From a virus, in the IMG/VR virus record IMGVR_UViG_3300035193_000039, positions 1 through 43,122 of that record: a stretch of 43,122 bases of DNA. The stretch is one strand, 5' to 3'. The notes below the pieces were generated by a model, which worked only from the letters and a program-made list of their open reading frames with translations, ran no database searches and was not told the origin of the DNA. Each line of letters begins with the position of its first letter. Within the stretch, counting starts at the first letter, position 1. A program made the translations under genes and the position numbers. Below, in pieces: positions 6,225-13,632 of this stretch.

Positions 6225-6443
6225 TCATTTCCTATATTTATCCAGTTCATAATCATTTGGAAAAATACATAAAGAATTACAATATTCCTTGAATTCTTTG
6301 TGCCTGTCGAATATAAGCATGTGATGTGCTTTTTGGATACATTCTTTCAGTATTTCAAATTCGTTTTCTTTATAAACTTGCATATCTTCGTTGACCTTGT
6401 CCATATCTGCCCCGACCATTCCCTTTAAAAATATTTTATTCAT
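6225..6443 (-). CDS. Hypothetical protein (72 aa)
   Basis: Mostly helical, charged, with FPNDYELDKYRK at the end. It starts 2 bp after the ASCH gene stop, so the two are coupled. No domain recognised. A later in-frame start (M9 or M14) is possible. Confidence 0.5.
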   Translation of the reverse strand: MNKIFLKGMVGADMDKVNEDMQVYKENEFEILKECIQKAHHMLIFDRHKEFKEYCNSLCIFPNDYELDKYRK

Positions 6444-6445
6444 GA

Positions 6446-6964
6446 TTATATAAATTTTAATTGGTCTATATCCCCTTTAAACGGTGCGTAATACCCCTGT
6501 TGCCCTTTGTATGGAATAGGTGTTTCCAATATCCTTGGGTTGGCCAATATCCATGCATATCTGCCTTCTCTGTAATCACCGAAGGATAGTTCCGGTTCTT
6601 CAATTTTATTAAACCGGGCATCATCTCTCCTTATAACAATTTCATTTTGTAAATTTTCAAATATTGGACAGCACTCTACAACATCAACAGCACCTATTAT
6701 GTGGCCGAAACTAAATTTAAACTCGTTATGCCAAGATGAATAATCGTACCATTTTATACCACATTTTAAAATGTTTGAATAGAATGGTTCTGTTAAACAT
6801 AAATCTCGTTGTTCTTTTGTCCACTTCTTAGCAACATGAATTAAATAACTGCCTTTTTCAATTGTCCATTTTGTAGGTTTTGGACGTGTCTCGATCTTTT
6901 TTACCCCGTGTACAAGTAGCGAAGCAAAAGGCTCCCATATGCTCAATACTTTGTATTCTTTCAT
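6446..6964 (-). CDS. ASCH-domain protein (172 aa)
   Basis: SIWEPFASLLVHGVKKIETR (residues 8-27) is the ASCH/PUA-like signature, with the small-residue turn and the K..ETR ending. A strand with the YLIHVAKKW pattern follows. ASCH domains are thought to bind RNA or modified nucleosides; YqfB, a member, is an N4-acetylcytidine amidohydrolase. In phages they appear among accessory genes. The C-terminal third (ILETPIPYKGQQGYY) is also typical of ASCH proteins. Substrate unknown here. Confidence 0.8.
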   Translation of the reverse strand: MKEYKVLSIWEPFASLLVHGVKKIETRPKPTKWTIEKGSYLIHVAKKWTKEQRDLCLTEPFYSNILKCGIKWYDYSSWHNEFKFSFGHIIGAVDVVECCPIFENLQNEIVIRRDDARFNKIEEPELSFGDYREGRYAWILANPRILETPIPYKGQQGYYAPFKGDIDQLKFI

Positions 6965-6996
6965 TGTTTTTTTATTTTGTTTCAGTCAATATTCTA

Positions 6997-7578
6997 TTAT
7001 AAATTTAATTTCCTTAACCATTTCACGATGTACCTGCCTGAAAGCCTACTTTTTGGGGGCATATTGAACGTCCTGTTTATTTCCATTGCCATTTCCGCTT
7101 CTTTATCGGTCATGGATACGTTTACCGGGTTTTCTTTTATGTCCGGTATTTTTACGCCCAAGCAACGGCATATATCAATGGCCAATGTATTTCTGCGGTA
7201 CCATACCACGTGTACCGTTTTGAACATTTCCGTAAGCATGGCCACATATCCACTGAAATCAAGATAGTTGCTGTCAAACCCCTTAATGAACTTTTCATAA
7301 CCATGGATACCTCCCCCTTTTATATACTGCTTCCATATTGATTTTTTCCATCCTTCTTTTTCCCTAAGAACAATAAGTATCTCTACATTTGGGTCAAGCT
7401 GTCTTATTACATTGGCCATACCGTTCCTGAGGTTTTTTGCATTTGTACCGAACATTATTGGAAACCCAGAAATGCTTTCGTTGCTTATTATCTGTACACC
7501 TTTTATTTTGGGGAATACATGTTTCTGTAAAAACGTGATCCCTGTTTTGTGTAGCCCTATGTGCAATATTTTCCTCAT
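6997..7578 (-). CDS. PAPS-dependent sulfotransferase-like protein (193 aa)
   Basis: The N-terminus HIGLHKTGITFLQ (residues 6-18) matches the 5'-phosphosulfate-binding loop of the sulfotransferase superfamily (GxxKxGTTxLQ). LREKEGWKKSIWKQY (residues 71-85) fits the 3'-phosphate site, with R72 and S80 in the R...S spacing. It would transfer sulfate from PAPS to a hydroxyl, probably on a sugar or polysaccharide. The start overlaps a 22-residue DUF4326 remnant as TAATG. The protein is short for the family, so the acceptor region may be reduced. Confidence 0.7.
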   Translation of the reverse strand: MRKILHIGLHKTGITFLQKHVFPKIKGVQIISNESISGFPIMFGTNAKNLRNGMANVIRQLDPNVEILIVLREKEGWKKSIWKQYIKGGGIHGYEKFIKGFDSNYLDFSGYVAMLTEMFKTVHVVWYRRNTLAIDICRCLGVKIPDIKENPVNVSMTDKEAEMAMEINRTFNMPPKSRLSGRYIVKWLRKLNL

Positions 7579-7646
7579 TAATATCTGGTTTCTTCCGGTT
7601 GCCTGTAGCCTTTAACCCTTTTTCTTTGTATCCTTTTTGGAGTCAT
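7578..7646 (-). pseudogene. DUF4326 N-terminal remnant (22 aa)
   Basis: MTPKRIQRKRVKGYRQPEET matches the opening of DUF4326 proteins (PKRIQRKRxKGwRxPe). The frame stops after two more residues, where the full family continues with a GRPxKWGNPF block. The stop overlaps the sulfotransferase start as TAATG. It looks like a gene fragment left after recombination, now perhaps serving as a short coupled leader for the sulfotransferase. Confidence 0.6.
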
Positions 7647-7678
7647 GTTTTTATTTAATATTGACAATTTAAATTATA

Positions 7679-7727
7679 TTTATTTTATATTCAGGTGTTT
7701 ATATGTATTACAAATATTATAAGTTAG
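7679..7727 (-). repeat. 49-bp dispersed repeat, copy 1 (candidate promoter)
   Basis: 45 of 49 bases match the copy at 8694-8742. On the minus strand the unit starts at the stop codon of the upstream gene (CTAAC), then has TATAATATTTGTAA and ATAAACACCTGAATA. It lies upstream of the DUF4326 remnant and sulfotransferase. The T-rich box resembles a Bacteroidota -7 element with one extra base. It is possibly a promoter for the next gene. Confidence 0.6.
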
Positions 7728-7954
7728 GCAACATAATTAGTTGCCAATTGCCTGTGGTGTAGTAATGCACCTATTAAAGCATAGTAATTTACAGGTATAT
7801 GAAGCCAGTCGCCTTCTTCACCAATAAACACTATCTCATCCTTGTTTACATCAATCGAACTTAATCCATCCTTGAAGAAACTTCTATATTCGGCTCCTTT
7901 TTCGGTTTCTTCTTTGTATCCGTTTTTTGTCAAAAAATCTATTATTGTTTTCAT
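7724..7954 (-). CDS. Hypothetical protein (76 aa)
   Basis: I start at the ATG giving MKTIIDFLTKNG; two earlier in-frame ATGs (7993, 7975) would add up to 13 residues. The pattern IPVNYYALIGALLHHRQLA near the C-terminus is a recurrent feature of small Bacteroidota phage proteins I have no function for. Its stop codon is part of the 49-bp repeat. Confidence 0.55.
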   Translation of the reverse strand: MKTIIDFLTKNGYKEETEKGAEYRSFFKDGLSSIDVNKDEIVFIGEEGDWLHIPVNYYALIGALLHHRQLATNYVA

Positions 7955-8062
7955 TTTCAAAATATTACGTTGCATAACAATAAATAAACCCAATATGGCA
8001 GGGGCAAGATTCTACCATTGTTTAAAATATGGTGGGATGCCATACTGTGCTTATTATTTACG

Positions 8063-8266
8063 TTACCGTGCATTTTCCACCGCTCGGTTTTGTTCTAAAA
8101 ATTCATCGTACTTCTCTTTACATTCTCTGCTGCAAAATATATTTGCAACTAATGGAGGTACATTAAGCTTCTCTTTAATCTCTGCATCTTCAGAAGGTCT
8201 ATAAACCTTTCCGCACGTACTACAATGTACATCTGTGTCGTAATATCTACTATTATCTATAATCAT
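8063..8266 (-). CDS. Small zinc-finger protein (67 aa)
   Basis: CSTC near residue 16 and CSREC near residue 45 form a two-knuckle zinc site similar to MYM/TRASH or HNH-associated fingers (FCSRECKEKY). The C-terminus is helical and charged. No enzymatic motif. It lies next to a second zinc-ribbon gene. Confidence 0.6.
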   Translation of the reverse strand: MIIDNSRYYDTDVHCSTCGKVYRPSEDAEIKEKLNVPPLVANIFCSRECKEKYDEFLEQNRAVENAR

Positions 8267-8280
8267 ATTTATTTATTTTA

Positions 8281-8556
8281 CTATACATCGCCACCACATT
8301 CAGCACATATGCGGTCGTCCGCCCAACCTTCGCCTGAAACCATCCATATCTGTACACCACATGATTGGCACAATCCAAGTCGCCTCATGCAATCAGAGCA
8401 CGTCCAGTCATACCGCAACCCTTTTTCTACGGTCATTCTTTTCACCATATTCATGCTGTCATCATGTATATGGCCACAACCGGAACATTGTGATATTCCT
8501 ATTACGGGTTCTTCATCAAGTAGTTCCAGGTGTTTCATGTATTTATTTTTTTCCAT
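8281..8556 (-). CDS. Double zinc-ribbon protein (91 aa)
   Basis: Four CxxC pairs (CSGC, CSDC, CQSC, CAEC) with helical linkers indicate two zinc ribbons in 91 residues. The start overlaps the 3' end of the upstream 50-residue gene by 22 bp. It is likely a nucleic-acid or protein-binding adaptor; function unknown. Confidence 0.65.
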   Translation of the reverse strand: MEKNKYMKHLELLDEEPVIGISQCSGCGHIHDDSMNMVKRMTVEKGLRYDWTCSDCMRRLGLCQSCGVQIWMVSGEGWADDRICAECGGDV

Positions 8557-8687
8557 AATTTTCTCCCTTTTTTATACCTGTTTTTGATAAGTCGGTCAAT
8601 TTCAGATGAAATTGCATTAAGTTCTGAATGGGCATTTTTCAAATATTTTTTTAATTCTTTATCTTCGATTTTGATTTTTGTTTCCAT
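8535..8687 (-). CDS. Small basic helical protein (50 aa)
   Basis: ATG 8687 to TGA 8535 gives a 50-residue protein with an amphipathic helix (KELKKYLKNAHSELNAISSE) and a strongly basic end. The overlap with the zinc-ribbon gene suggests coupling. It is the first gene after the second 49-bp repeat. Confidence 0.55.
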   Translation of the reverse strand: METKIKIEDKELKKYLKNAHSELNAISSEIDRLIKNRYKKGRKLWKKINT

Positions 8688-8693
8688 TGGTTG

Positions 8694-8742
8694 TTTATTT
8701 TATATTCAGGTGTTTATGTGCGTTACAAATATTATTAGTTAG
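8694..8742 (-). repeat. 49-bp dispersed repeat, copy 2 (candidate promoter)
   Basis: Second copy of the repeat at 7679-7727, again starting exactly at the upstream gene's stop codon and placed just before a start codon (8687). Conservation of the same position relative to unrelated genes argues for a mobile or recombining regulatory cassette rather than chance. Confidence 0.6.
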
Positions 8743-9263
8743 CAATCAGTTTGCTCTTTCCAAATACCACACTTGCTACATTGGTAATTATCAGCATTTA
8801 TTATCGGTCTTGTCCACTCGTGAGAGCAAACCTCCACTTCGTTATTGCTAACACCGTATATTATTGAGTTTATGAATCCTTCGGGGCATAATTCTTTTAT
8901 AATTTTACATGATGTTGATGTAGGTATTTGGTGCAATCCGAACAGTGCTTCATGGAATTTCAGATCTTTATCATCACATATAAACTTAAACAAGCCTATA
9001 CGTTCTTTCCATCTCCAACAAACAGGATCAGAATAAAGTTTAGGTACAATTAAATTGTGTTCTTTTTGCGTGTAACTATTAACATACCATTCGAAGTCCT
9101 TTTCTTCTTTATTTTTTACATAAATGTATATGACATAACCGCTTTCTTGAGAACCCCATACAACCTTCTCATTTGAAAAATTATCTAATTTGTTTTTTGC
9201 ATTATCAAGCTCATACCCTTCCGGTACAAGTTCTCCAATTGTTGTTTGTTCTGTTATTCTCAT
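8739..9263 (-). CDS. Protein with C-terminal zinc knuckles (174 aa)
   Basis: The N-terminal 35 residues (TIGELVPEGYELDNAKNKLD) look like a small helical region. The C-terminus carries CSHEW and CSKCG, a two-knuckle zinc ribbon of the kind that ends many small phage proteins. The middle is alpha/beta with no motif I recognise. Confidence 0.55.
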   Translation of the reverse strand: MRITEQTTIGELVPEGYELDNAKNKLDNFSNEKVVWGSQESGYVIYIYVKNKEEKDFEWYVNSYTQKEHNLIVPKLYSDPVCWRWKERIGLFKFICDDKDLKFHEALFGLHQIPTSTSCKIIKELCPEGFINSIIYGVSNNEVEVCSHEWTRPIINADNYQCSKCGIWKEQTDC

Positions 9264-9326
9264 TGGTTTATAGTAATTTTATGTGAATATGTTTCTTTGT
9301 CACTCATTTTACAAATTGTTTTTATT

Positions 9327-9710
9327 TTAAAACGCAAGGTCGTCATGGCCGTTCCCTTCACTCTCCTGTGTCACGTTGTCTGAATCCCTGCTTTTGCCGC
9401 CCAACATGTTTATGGAATTTACTGTTATCTCGGTAGAGTACCTCTTTATGCCGTCCTTTTCCCATGACCTTGTCCTGATCTTACCTTCCACATAGATCAT
9501 GTCCCCTTTCTTTAGGTACTTCCTTGCCACATCCGACAGTTTTCCGTAGAACACGAGCCTGTGCCATTCTGTGTCCGTTACCTTATGCCCGTCCTTTAGG
9601 TATGTCTCGTTGGTGGCCAAACTTAAAACCGTAAGGCTGCCCCTGTCGAATTCTTTTGTTTCCGGATCGGATCCGCAGTTACCGATCAAAATTGCTTTGT
9701 TTACGCTCAT
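9327..9710 (-). CDS. ssb: Single-stranded DNA-binding protein
   Basis: The OB-fold of bacterial SSB is clear: NKAILIGNCGSDPE at the N-terminus, the WHRLVFYGKLSDVARKYLKK core, GDMIYVEGKIRTRSWEKDG, and strand TEITVNSINMLGG. A flexible linker leads to the acidic tip DDLAF, which recruits partner proteins in SSBs. At 127 residues it has a short linker. It coats ssDNA at the fork and during annealing-type recombination. The upstream 61-residue gene overlaps its start as ATGA. Confidence 0.95.
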   Translation of the reverse strand: MSVNKAILIGNCGSDPETKEFDRGSLTVLSLATNETYLKDGHKVTDTEWHRLVFYGKLSDVARKYLKKGDMIYVEGKIRTRSWEKDGIKRYSTEITVNSINMLGGKSRDSDNVTQESEGNGHDDLAF

Positions 9711-9892
9711 TTTTTTTGTTTTTGATTGTTCCTTATGATTTTTACTATATTGCCGTATTCGTCGAACCTCAAATCATACCACTGGCTTTCGTTCTTTTCC
9801 AGTATCTCGAATACCTCCTCAAATATATGGTCAGGTATTTTTTTTGGTGTGTTGTAATCCAGTTTTTCTATGAATGTTTTAGCTGTTAACAT
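9707..9892 (-). CDS. Small protein coupled to ssb (61 aa)
   Basis: Its TGA overlaps the ssb ATG, so the two are almost certainly co-translated. The start follows AAAGGA at a good distance. It is helical with a basic tail (IIRNNQKQKK). Possibly a DNA-metabolism accessory; no family recognised. Confidence 0.55.
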   Translation of the reverse strand: MLTAKTFIEKLDYNTPKKIPDHIFEEVFEILEKNESQWYDLRFDEYGNIVKIIRNNQKQKK

Positions 9893-9984
9893 AGTATTCC
9901 TTTATATCCCTGAACTTACTATCTTTAATAAAAAAGATATTTAAGGGTTAATATTAAAAAGCCGCTTACAATCAATTGGTATCC

Positions 9985-10350
<366 letters not shown>

Positions 10351-10356
10351 CAAAAT

Positions 10357-10569
10357 TTAATTTTCCTTCTCAGAAAAATCAATCAATTCAGTAGATACAT
10401 TTCTTTTCGCCAAAGAAGTAATCTGTAACTGTGTTTTTACAGTTCTTAATATTTCCCTGGCCTGAGTGGCTACTGAATCCGCTTGTGATGGTTGTAATTC
10501 ACCATCCTTAACTTTATTCAATGTTTCCCAAAGTGTTTCCTTTAAATTTTTCGCATTTAAGTTTTTCAT
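10357..10569 (-). CDS. Small conserved-looking phage protein (70 aa)
   Basis: The pattern LKETLWETLNKVKDGELQPS followed by ADSVATQAREILRTVKTQL is typical of a family of short phage proteins near replication and HNH-type genes, function unknown. Its start overlaps the 3' end of the upstream Lys-rich gene by 56 bp in another frame. Confidence 0.65.
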   Translation of the reverse strand: MKNLNAKNLKETLWETLNKVKDGELQPSQADSVATQAREILRTVKTQLQITSLAKRNVSTELIDFSEKEN

Positions 10570-11050
10570 AATTTCTCTTTCTTTTTTGTGATTTATTAAT
10601 TAAATTTAATTCTTGTTTTGTTTCCCTCATTGGAATAAGTTCTTTCAATTTTATTAGTGTAATGGCGGCTTCATAATATTCACCATAATATTTTTTAGCT
10701 CTATATAATTGATCATATTTTTTTTTGTATTTTTTATATTCAGGTTTTCGACAATATTCTAAATGATATTCTTTAAACTTCTCTCTATTTCTTTTTTGCA
10801 TAGCCCTTCCGGCAGGAGAAGAATTATATTTTTTATTTCTATTTTTTATCTTTTCATTATTTTTTATTCTATACAAACGATCGTATTTTGCTTTTTCTTC
10901 CTTTTTTTGTTGTTCAGTTTTATTATCTCTACGTGACAACCCCCAACATGATTTGTTACAGAACAATCCCATTCCTAATTTTTTTGCCCTGTTAACATGT
11001 CCTGTTGTTTTTTCAATATCTTTACCGCAATATTCGCATTGAATTATCAT
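10514..11050 (-). CDS. Lys-rich protein with N-terminal zinc finger (178 aa)
   Basis: CEYCGKDI and FCNKSC in the first 36 residues form a zinc finger of the sort found with HNH endonucleases and other phage DNA-binding proteins. The rest is a long, very basic K/Y/R-rich helical region (YKKYKKKYDQLYRAKKYYGE). It may bind DNA or RNA; no catalytic HNH motif is seen. It overlaps the previous gene as ATGA. Confidence 0.6.
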   Translation of the reverse strand: MIIQCEYCGKDIEKTTGHVNRAKKLGMGLFCNKSCWGLSRRDNKTEQQKKEEKAKYDRLYRIKNNEKIKNRNKKYNSSPAGRAMQKRNREKFKEYHLEYCRKPEYKKYKKKYDQLYRAKKYYGEYYEAAITLIKLKELIPMRETKQELNLINKSQKRKRNYEKLKCEKFKGNTLGNIE

Positions 11051-11283
11051 AACAATTTTATATTTTTCATGTCAAACATTCTTGCTTTTTCTTCACCGTC
11101 TACAAATACAGAAATAAAACCAAAAGCACTTTCAAACGCTTCACCTTCTTTATTTTCATCTAATATTAAAACTCTTTGATTGTCGTATGATTTATATTTC
11201 CATTCGTAGTTTTTACATTCACCACCTATCGGGTGTATACCATGACATAATCTACAATATTTATCTTCAGCTTTTATTGTCAT
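11047..11283 (-). CDS. Small protein with CxxC (78 aa)
   Basis: CRLC and a later C (GGEC) near the N-terminus suggest a small zinc site; the C-terminal half is a beta-rich domain (AFGFISVFVDGEEKARMFDM). It sits 4 bp after the replication-like gene and overlaps the next gene as ATGA, so it belongs to that operon. Function unknown. Confidence 0.55.
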   Translation of the reverse strand: MTIKAEDKYCRLCHGIHPIGGECKNYEWKYKSYDNQRVLILDENKEGEAFESAFGFISVFVDGEEKARMFDMKNIKLL

Positions 11284-11287
11284 TATT

Positions 11288-11812
11288 TCACTTTTTAATT
11301 AATATATAATTCTTGCCTTTTTTTTCAAATTGCTCCATTTTAAATCCGTCCCTGGCAACCTTGTCGCATACTTCTTGATATGTATATTCTTTGACCCCTT
11401 TTCTTTCCTGTCCCATCAAATATTTCAATTTATCGAAATACTTGACACCTTCCTTGTCCCTTTTTCGCAGCTTTTTAATGCTCAATATCTGTGACTTCCA
11501 AAACGGATCGTTCCTTGCCCATCTGACCACGTTCAATATTGTGTCCCACGAATACCCGTCTATATCGATCATGTCCTGTATCTCTTTTTTCCATGATTCG
11601 TCAATAAATTCAAGTGGGAACATTTTTTTTAATTCCTTGTATATAAAATCCACATTTATCAAGTCGCTTATTTTCTGATCTTTTTTCATTTTTAATTTAT
11701 GGCCTATTGAGACAATCTTGTCTTTATCGAACCGTGAATCTTGACGCTTGTATTCATCCCTCAAAACCTCAAGTAAAATATGTTTATCTTCTTTAGTAAA
11801 CCTCATGATCAA
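11288..11812 (-). CDS. Replication-initiator C-terminal-like protein (174 aa)
   Basis: The block IDGYSWDTILNVVRWARNDP and FWKSQILSIKKLRKR (about residues 88-122) matches the C-terminal motif found in phage O-like replisome organisers (I-D-G-x-s...W...D.FW...i.S..kLR). That motif is linked to helicase recruitment. The usual N-terminal winged helix is absent, so origin binding may be supplied by the small HTH protein or the DnaA-like protein nearby. A strong AAAAGGTG ribosome-binding site precedes the start. Confidence 0.6.
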   Translation of the reverse strand: MIMRFTKEDKHILLEVLRDEYKRQDSRFDKDKIVSIGHKLKMKKDQKISDLINVDFIYKELKKMFPLEFIDESWKKEIQDMIDIDGYSWDTILNVVRWARNDPFWKSQILSIKKLRKRDKEGVKYFDKLKYLMGQERKGVKEYTYQEVCDKVARDGFKMEQFEKKGKNYILIKK

Positions 11813-11838
11813 TTTTACACCTTTTAAGATAAAAAATT

Positions 11839-12000
11839 TTACATCTTATCGATCATTTGTATCTCGGGTTTTTTCCAGTTATGTTTTTTCAACCTTGAAT
11901 AAAATGTGTTTTTCGTAATATCCAACGCCTCAAATATTTCACGTTGCGTTTTTCCGGTTTGCAATAAAGCCTTTACCTTATCTGTTGTTGAAATGTTCAT
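11839..12000 (-). CDS. Small helix-turn-helix protein (53 aa)
   Basis: ATG 12000 follows AAAGGTG by 5 bases. KVKALLQTGKTQREIFEALD then ITKNTFYSRLKKHNW reads as a clear HTH (recognition helix KNTFYSRLKKH), as in resolvase or terminase-small-subunit HTH units. It lies directly before the replication-like gene and may supply its DNA-binding part or regulate the module. Confidence 0.65.
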   Translation of the reverse strand: MNISTTDKVKALLQTGKTQREIFEALDITKNTFYSRLKKHNWKKPEIQMIDKM

Positions 12001-12043
12001 TTTTACACCTTTAATTTGATAAAAAAACCGCCTAAGCGATAAG

Positions 12044-12051
12044 CAAATATA
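12044..12051 (-). promoter_or_regulatory. Candidate promoter -7 box (TATATTTG)
   Basis: An exact TAnnTTTG box 44 nt before the small HTH gene start and after the DnaA-like gene. No TTG lies at the standard upstream distance. The downstream leader has GGCGG followed by seven T, which might act as a weak attenuator. Confidence 0.35.
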
Positions 12052-12075
12052 ACAATTTTATTTTATTTGTCCGTA

Positions 12076-12501
12076 TCAGGACGAAATAAATTCTCCGGGT
12101 ATTATCTTTTTTGCTTCAAATAGCCTCTTTCTTCTTTCTATCGCCTTGAACATCTTTTGCAACACAACAAATATTTTGTTAAATTTAGGATGGGATTCAT
12201 TGATCACACCACACCTTTTATGAAATATTTTCTTTATTTCTTCGGTCTGTCCGTATATTTTTTTGTCCGTATCGCGAAGGTTGTTGATAACTTTCACGCC
12301 ATGCAGTACGCTTGCATGGTCTTTGCCACCTATGTTTTTTCCTATATCCCCTGATGTGCGCCCCGGTTTATTTTTTAACAGCCACCAACATATCTGCCTG
12401 GCCTGTACGATTTCCCTTTTCCTTGTTTTGCTATCGCACATTTCTACGGGGATTTCGTAATATACAAATACCGTTTCTTTTGTCAATTTGTATATGTCCA
12501 T
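12076..12501 (-). CDS. Stand-alone DnaA domain IV-like protein (141 aa)
   Basis: Residues 24-75 carry the DnaA C-terminal signature: KTRKREIVQARQICWWLLKN, then IGKNIGGKDHASVLHG (residues 53-68), where the GG(R/K)DH..V.H core contacts DnaA boxes. The AAA+ ATPase domain is missing; residues 76-141 are a basic helical tail. It could mark the phage origin, recruit host factors, or block host DnaA by occupying its boxes. It is driven by regulatory copy G 40 nt upstream. Confidence 0.75.
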   Translation of the reverse strand: MDIYKLTKETVFVYYEIPVEMCDSKTRKREIVQARQICWWLLKNKPGRTSGDIGKNIGGKDHASVLHGVKVINNLRDTDKKIYGQTEEIKKIFHKRCGVINESHPKFNKIFVVLQKMFKAIERRKRLFEAKKIIPGEFISS

Positions 12502-12540
12502 TATTTATGCTTGTTTGTTTGTTGATTTATAACAACTTAA

Positions 12541-12572
12541 TTTATATAGTTGCTTTTATTAACCAGTTGTAG
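12541..12572 (-). promoter_or_regulatory. Dispersed regulatory element, copy G
   Basis: Minus-strand reading: ACAACTGGTTAATAAAAGCA then ACTATATAAATTAAGTTG. It overlaps an inverted repeat (GTTGTAG/CTACAAC at about 12563-12585) that could form a hairpin just ahead of it. It is 40 nt before the DnaA-like start. The remaining gap to 12673 shows no gene. Confidence 0.65.
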
Positions 12573-12673
12573 CACATTAAAACGATACTACAACACGCAA
12601 TATAAAAAATACTACGTCCGTTCTCCATGGGTTGCTTCGGTGGTTTGCGAGGAATAAAATTAATTGCCCTCGC

Positions 12674-12859
12674 TCAATCTTTTACATAATCATAAATCTT
12701 ACTATCAGCACACAAACCTTCCATCAACTCAGCACTTGTACATGTTATAATTGCAGTCATGTGAGGGTGGCCTTTTTCGTTTAAGAATTTAATTAAAGGT
12801 TTTGCAGCCTCAATAAACTCATTACATTTTGGCTCTTTAAATTTTCCGTACTTTTCCAT
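12674..12859 (-). CDS. Small phage protein (61 aa)
   Basis: FIEAAKPLIKFLNEKGHPHM followed by TAIITCTSAELMEG has the layout of a small alpha/beta protein seen in many Bacteroidota phages (pattern HPHxxxIIxxxxAEL). It starts 4 bp after the upstream gene's stop, so the pair is coupled. Function unknown. Confidence 0.6.
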   Translation of the reverse strand: MEKYGKFKEPKCNEFIEAAKPLIKFLNEKGHPHMTAIITCTSAELMEGLCADSKIYDYVKD

Positions 12860-12863
12860 TTTA

Positions 12864-13172
12864 TTACAATTTATATCGGTTAGTTAAATAATCTTCGTAA
12901 TCATTCTCTAAATCTTCTTGCTGCGTAGCGTCTAAATACTTATTGGCATCTGATTTGTGGTTGAAAAAATCATTCAATAACTTGGTTATTTTATCTGGAT
13001 AATCCATGCATAATCTTTCAATAAGTGCGTCAATTTGCCTTTTATCTGTCATTGAATCTACAATTTCATCCATTTCTAAATACTCAACAAGTTCTTTAAC
13101 TTTATTTAATGAAAGATTTATTTTACTTCTTTCGTCCAATTTAATATCAATTGTTTCTTGTTTATGTTCCAT
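12864..13172 (-). CDS. Acidic helical protein (102 aa)
   Basis: An excellent ribosome-binding site (GGGAGGAAATAAC before ATG) supports the start. The protein is helical and acidic with no cysteines, and ends DYEDYLTNRYKL. No domain recognised. It lies downstream of a long inverted repeat. Confidence 0.6.
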   Translation of the reverse strand: MEHKQETIDIKLDERSKINLSLNKVKELVEYLEMDEIVDSMTDKRQIDALIERLCMDYPDKITKLLNDFFNHKSDANKYLDATQQEDLENDYEDYLTNRYKL

Positions 13173-13184
13173 GTTATTTCCTCC

Positions 13185-13280
13185 CTAAAAATTAATTTTA
13201 TTTGTTTGTTTAATCAATGTTTCTGCTAATTTGCCGTACTTTTTATATTGCCATTCGTTGTGTTTAATTGCCTGAAACAT
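13185..13280 (-). CDS. Possible micro-ORF (31 aa)
   Basis: An ATG at 13280 opens 31 codons ending just before the Shine-Dalgarno of the next gene. Its first codons lie in one arm of a long inverted repeat. It could be a regulatory leader peptide or chance. Confidence 0.25.
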   Translation of the reverse strand: MFQAIKHNEWQYKKYGKLAETLIKQTNKINF

Positions 13281-13326
13281 TTATGGTTTAATATGAAGTG
13301 AATTAGTCAGGCAACTAAAACACAAC
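13257..13326. repeat. Long near-perfect inverted repeat (hairpin)
   Basis: GTTGTGTTTAATTGCCTGA (13257-13275) and TCAGGCAACTAAAACACAAC (13307-13326) are complementary apart from one mismatch and one bulge, with a 31-nt loop. On the minus strand it is followed by no T-run, so it is not a simple terminator. It could be an RNA hairpin protecting or regulating the 13172 gene, or an operator. Confidence 0.75.
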
Positions 13327-13351
13327 AATGCATATAAATCATAAAATAATA

Positions 13352-13582
13352 CTACTTCAGTGCTTTTAATTTAGGTCTTGGTCTTTTGCAATATTCCACG
13401 CGCACCCAAAACGAAGCATCTTCATATATTTCTTTATCTATTGGTTCAAGCTTAAAGAGTTCCTGCTCAAAATCTATTGAAAGTAGCATACATTCGATTA
13501 CTACATTTTTTTTTCTGTAAGGTCTGTATTCTATTAATTCAAAGCCAATCCACCGTTTTTTTATAAATTCATCTCTTGTCAT
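13352..13582 (-). CDS. Basic hypothetical protein (76 aa)
   Basis: A beta-rich protein with basic patches (YRPYRKKNVVIE, CKRPRPKLKALK). No known domain. The long inverted repeat lies just after its stop codon. About 50 bp without features separate it from the upstream gene. Confidence 0.5.
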   Translation of the reverse strand: MTRDEFIKKRWIGFELIEYRPYRKKNVVIECMLLSIDFEQELFKLEPIDKEIYEDASFWVRVEYCKRPRPKLKALK

Positions 13583-13632
13583 GCCGTATTATTTTACAGA
13601 TTCATATGCTAAATATTCAACATGATCAGTAA

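Noticed and set aside
10514-11050. Complete HNH homing endonuclease
   Set aside because: Only the zinc finger is present; no H-N-H catalytic residues can be read, so I list it as a zinc-finger protein only.
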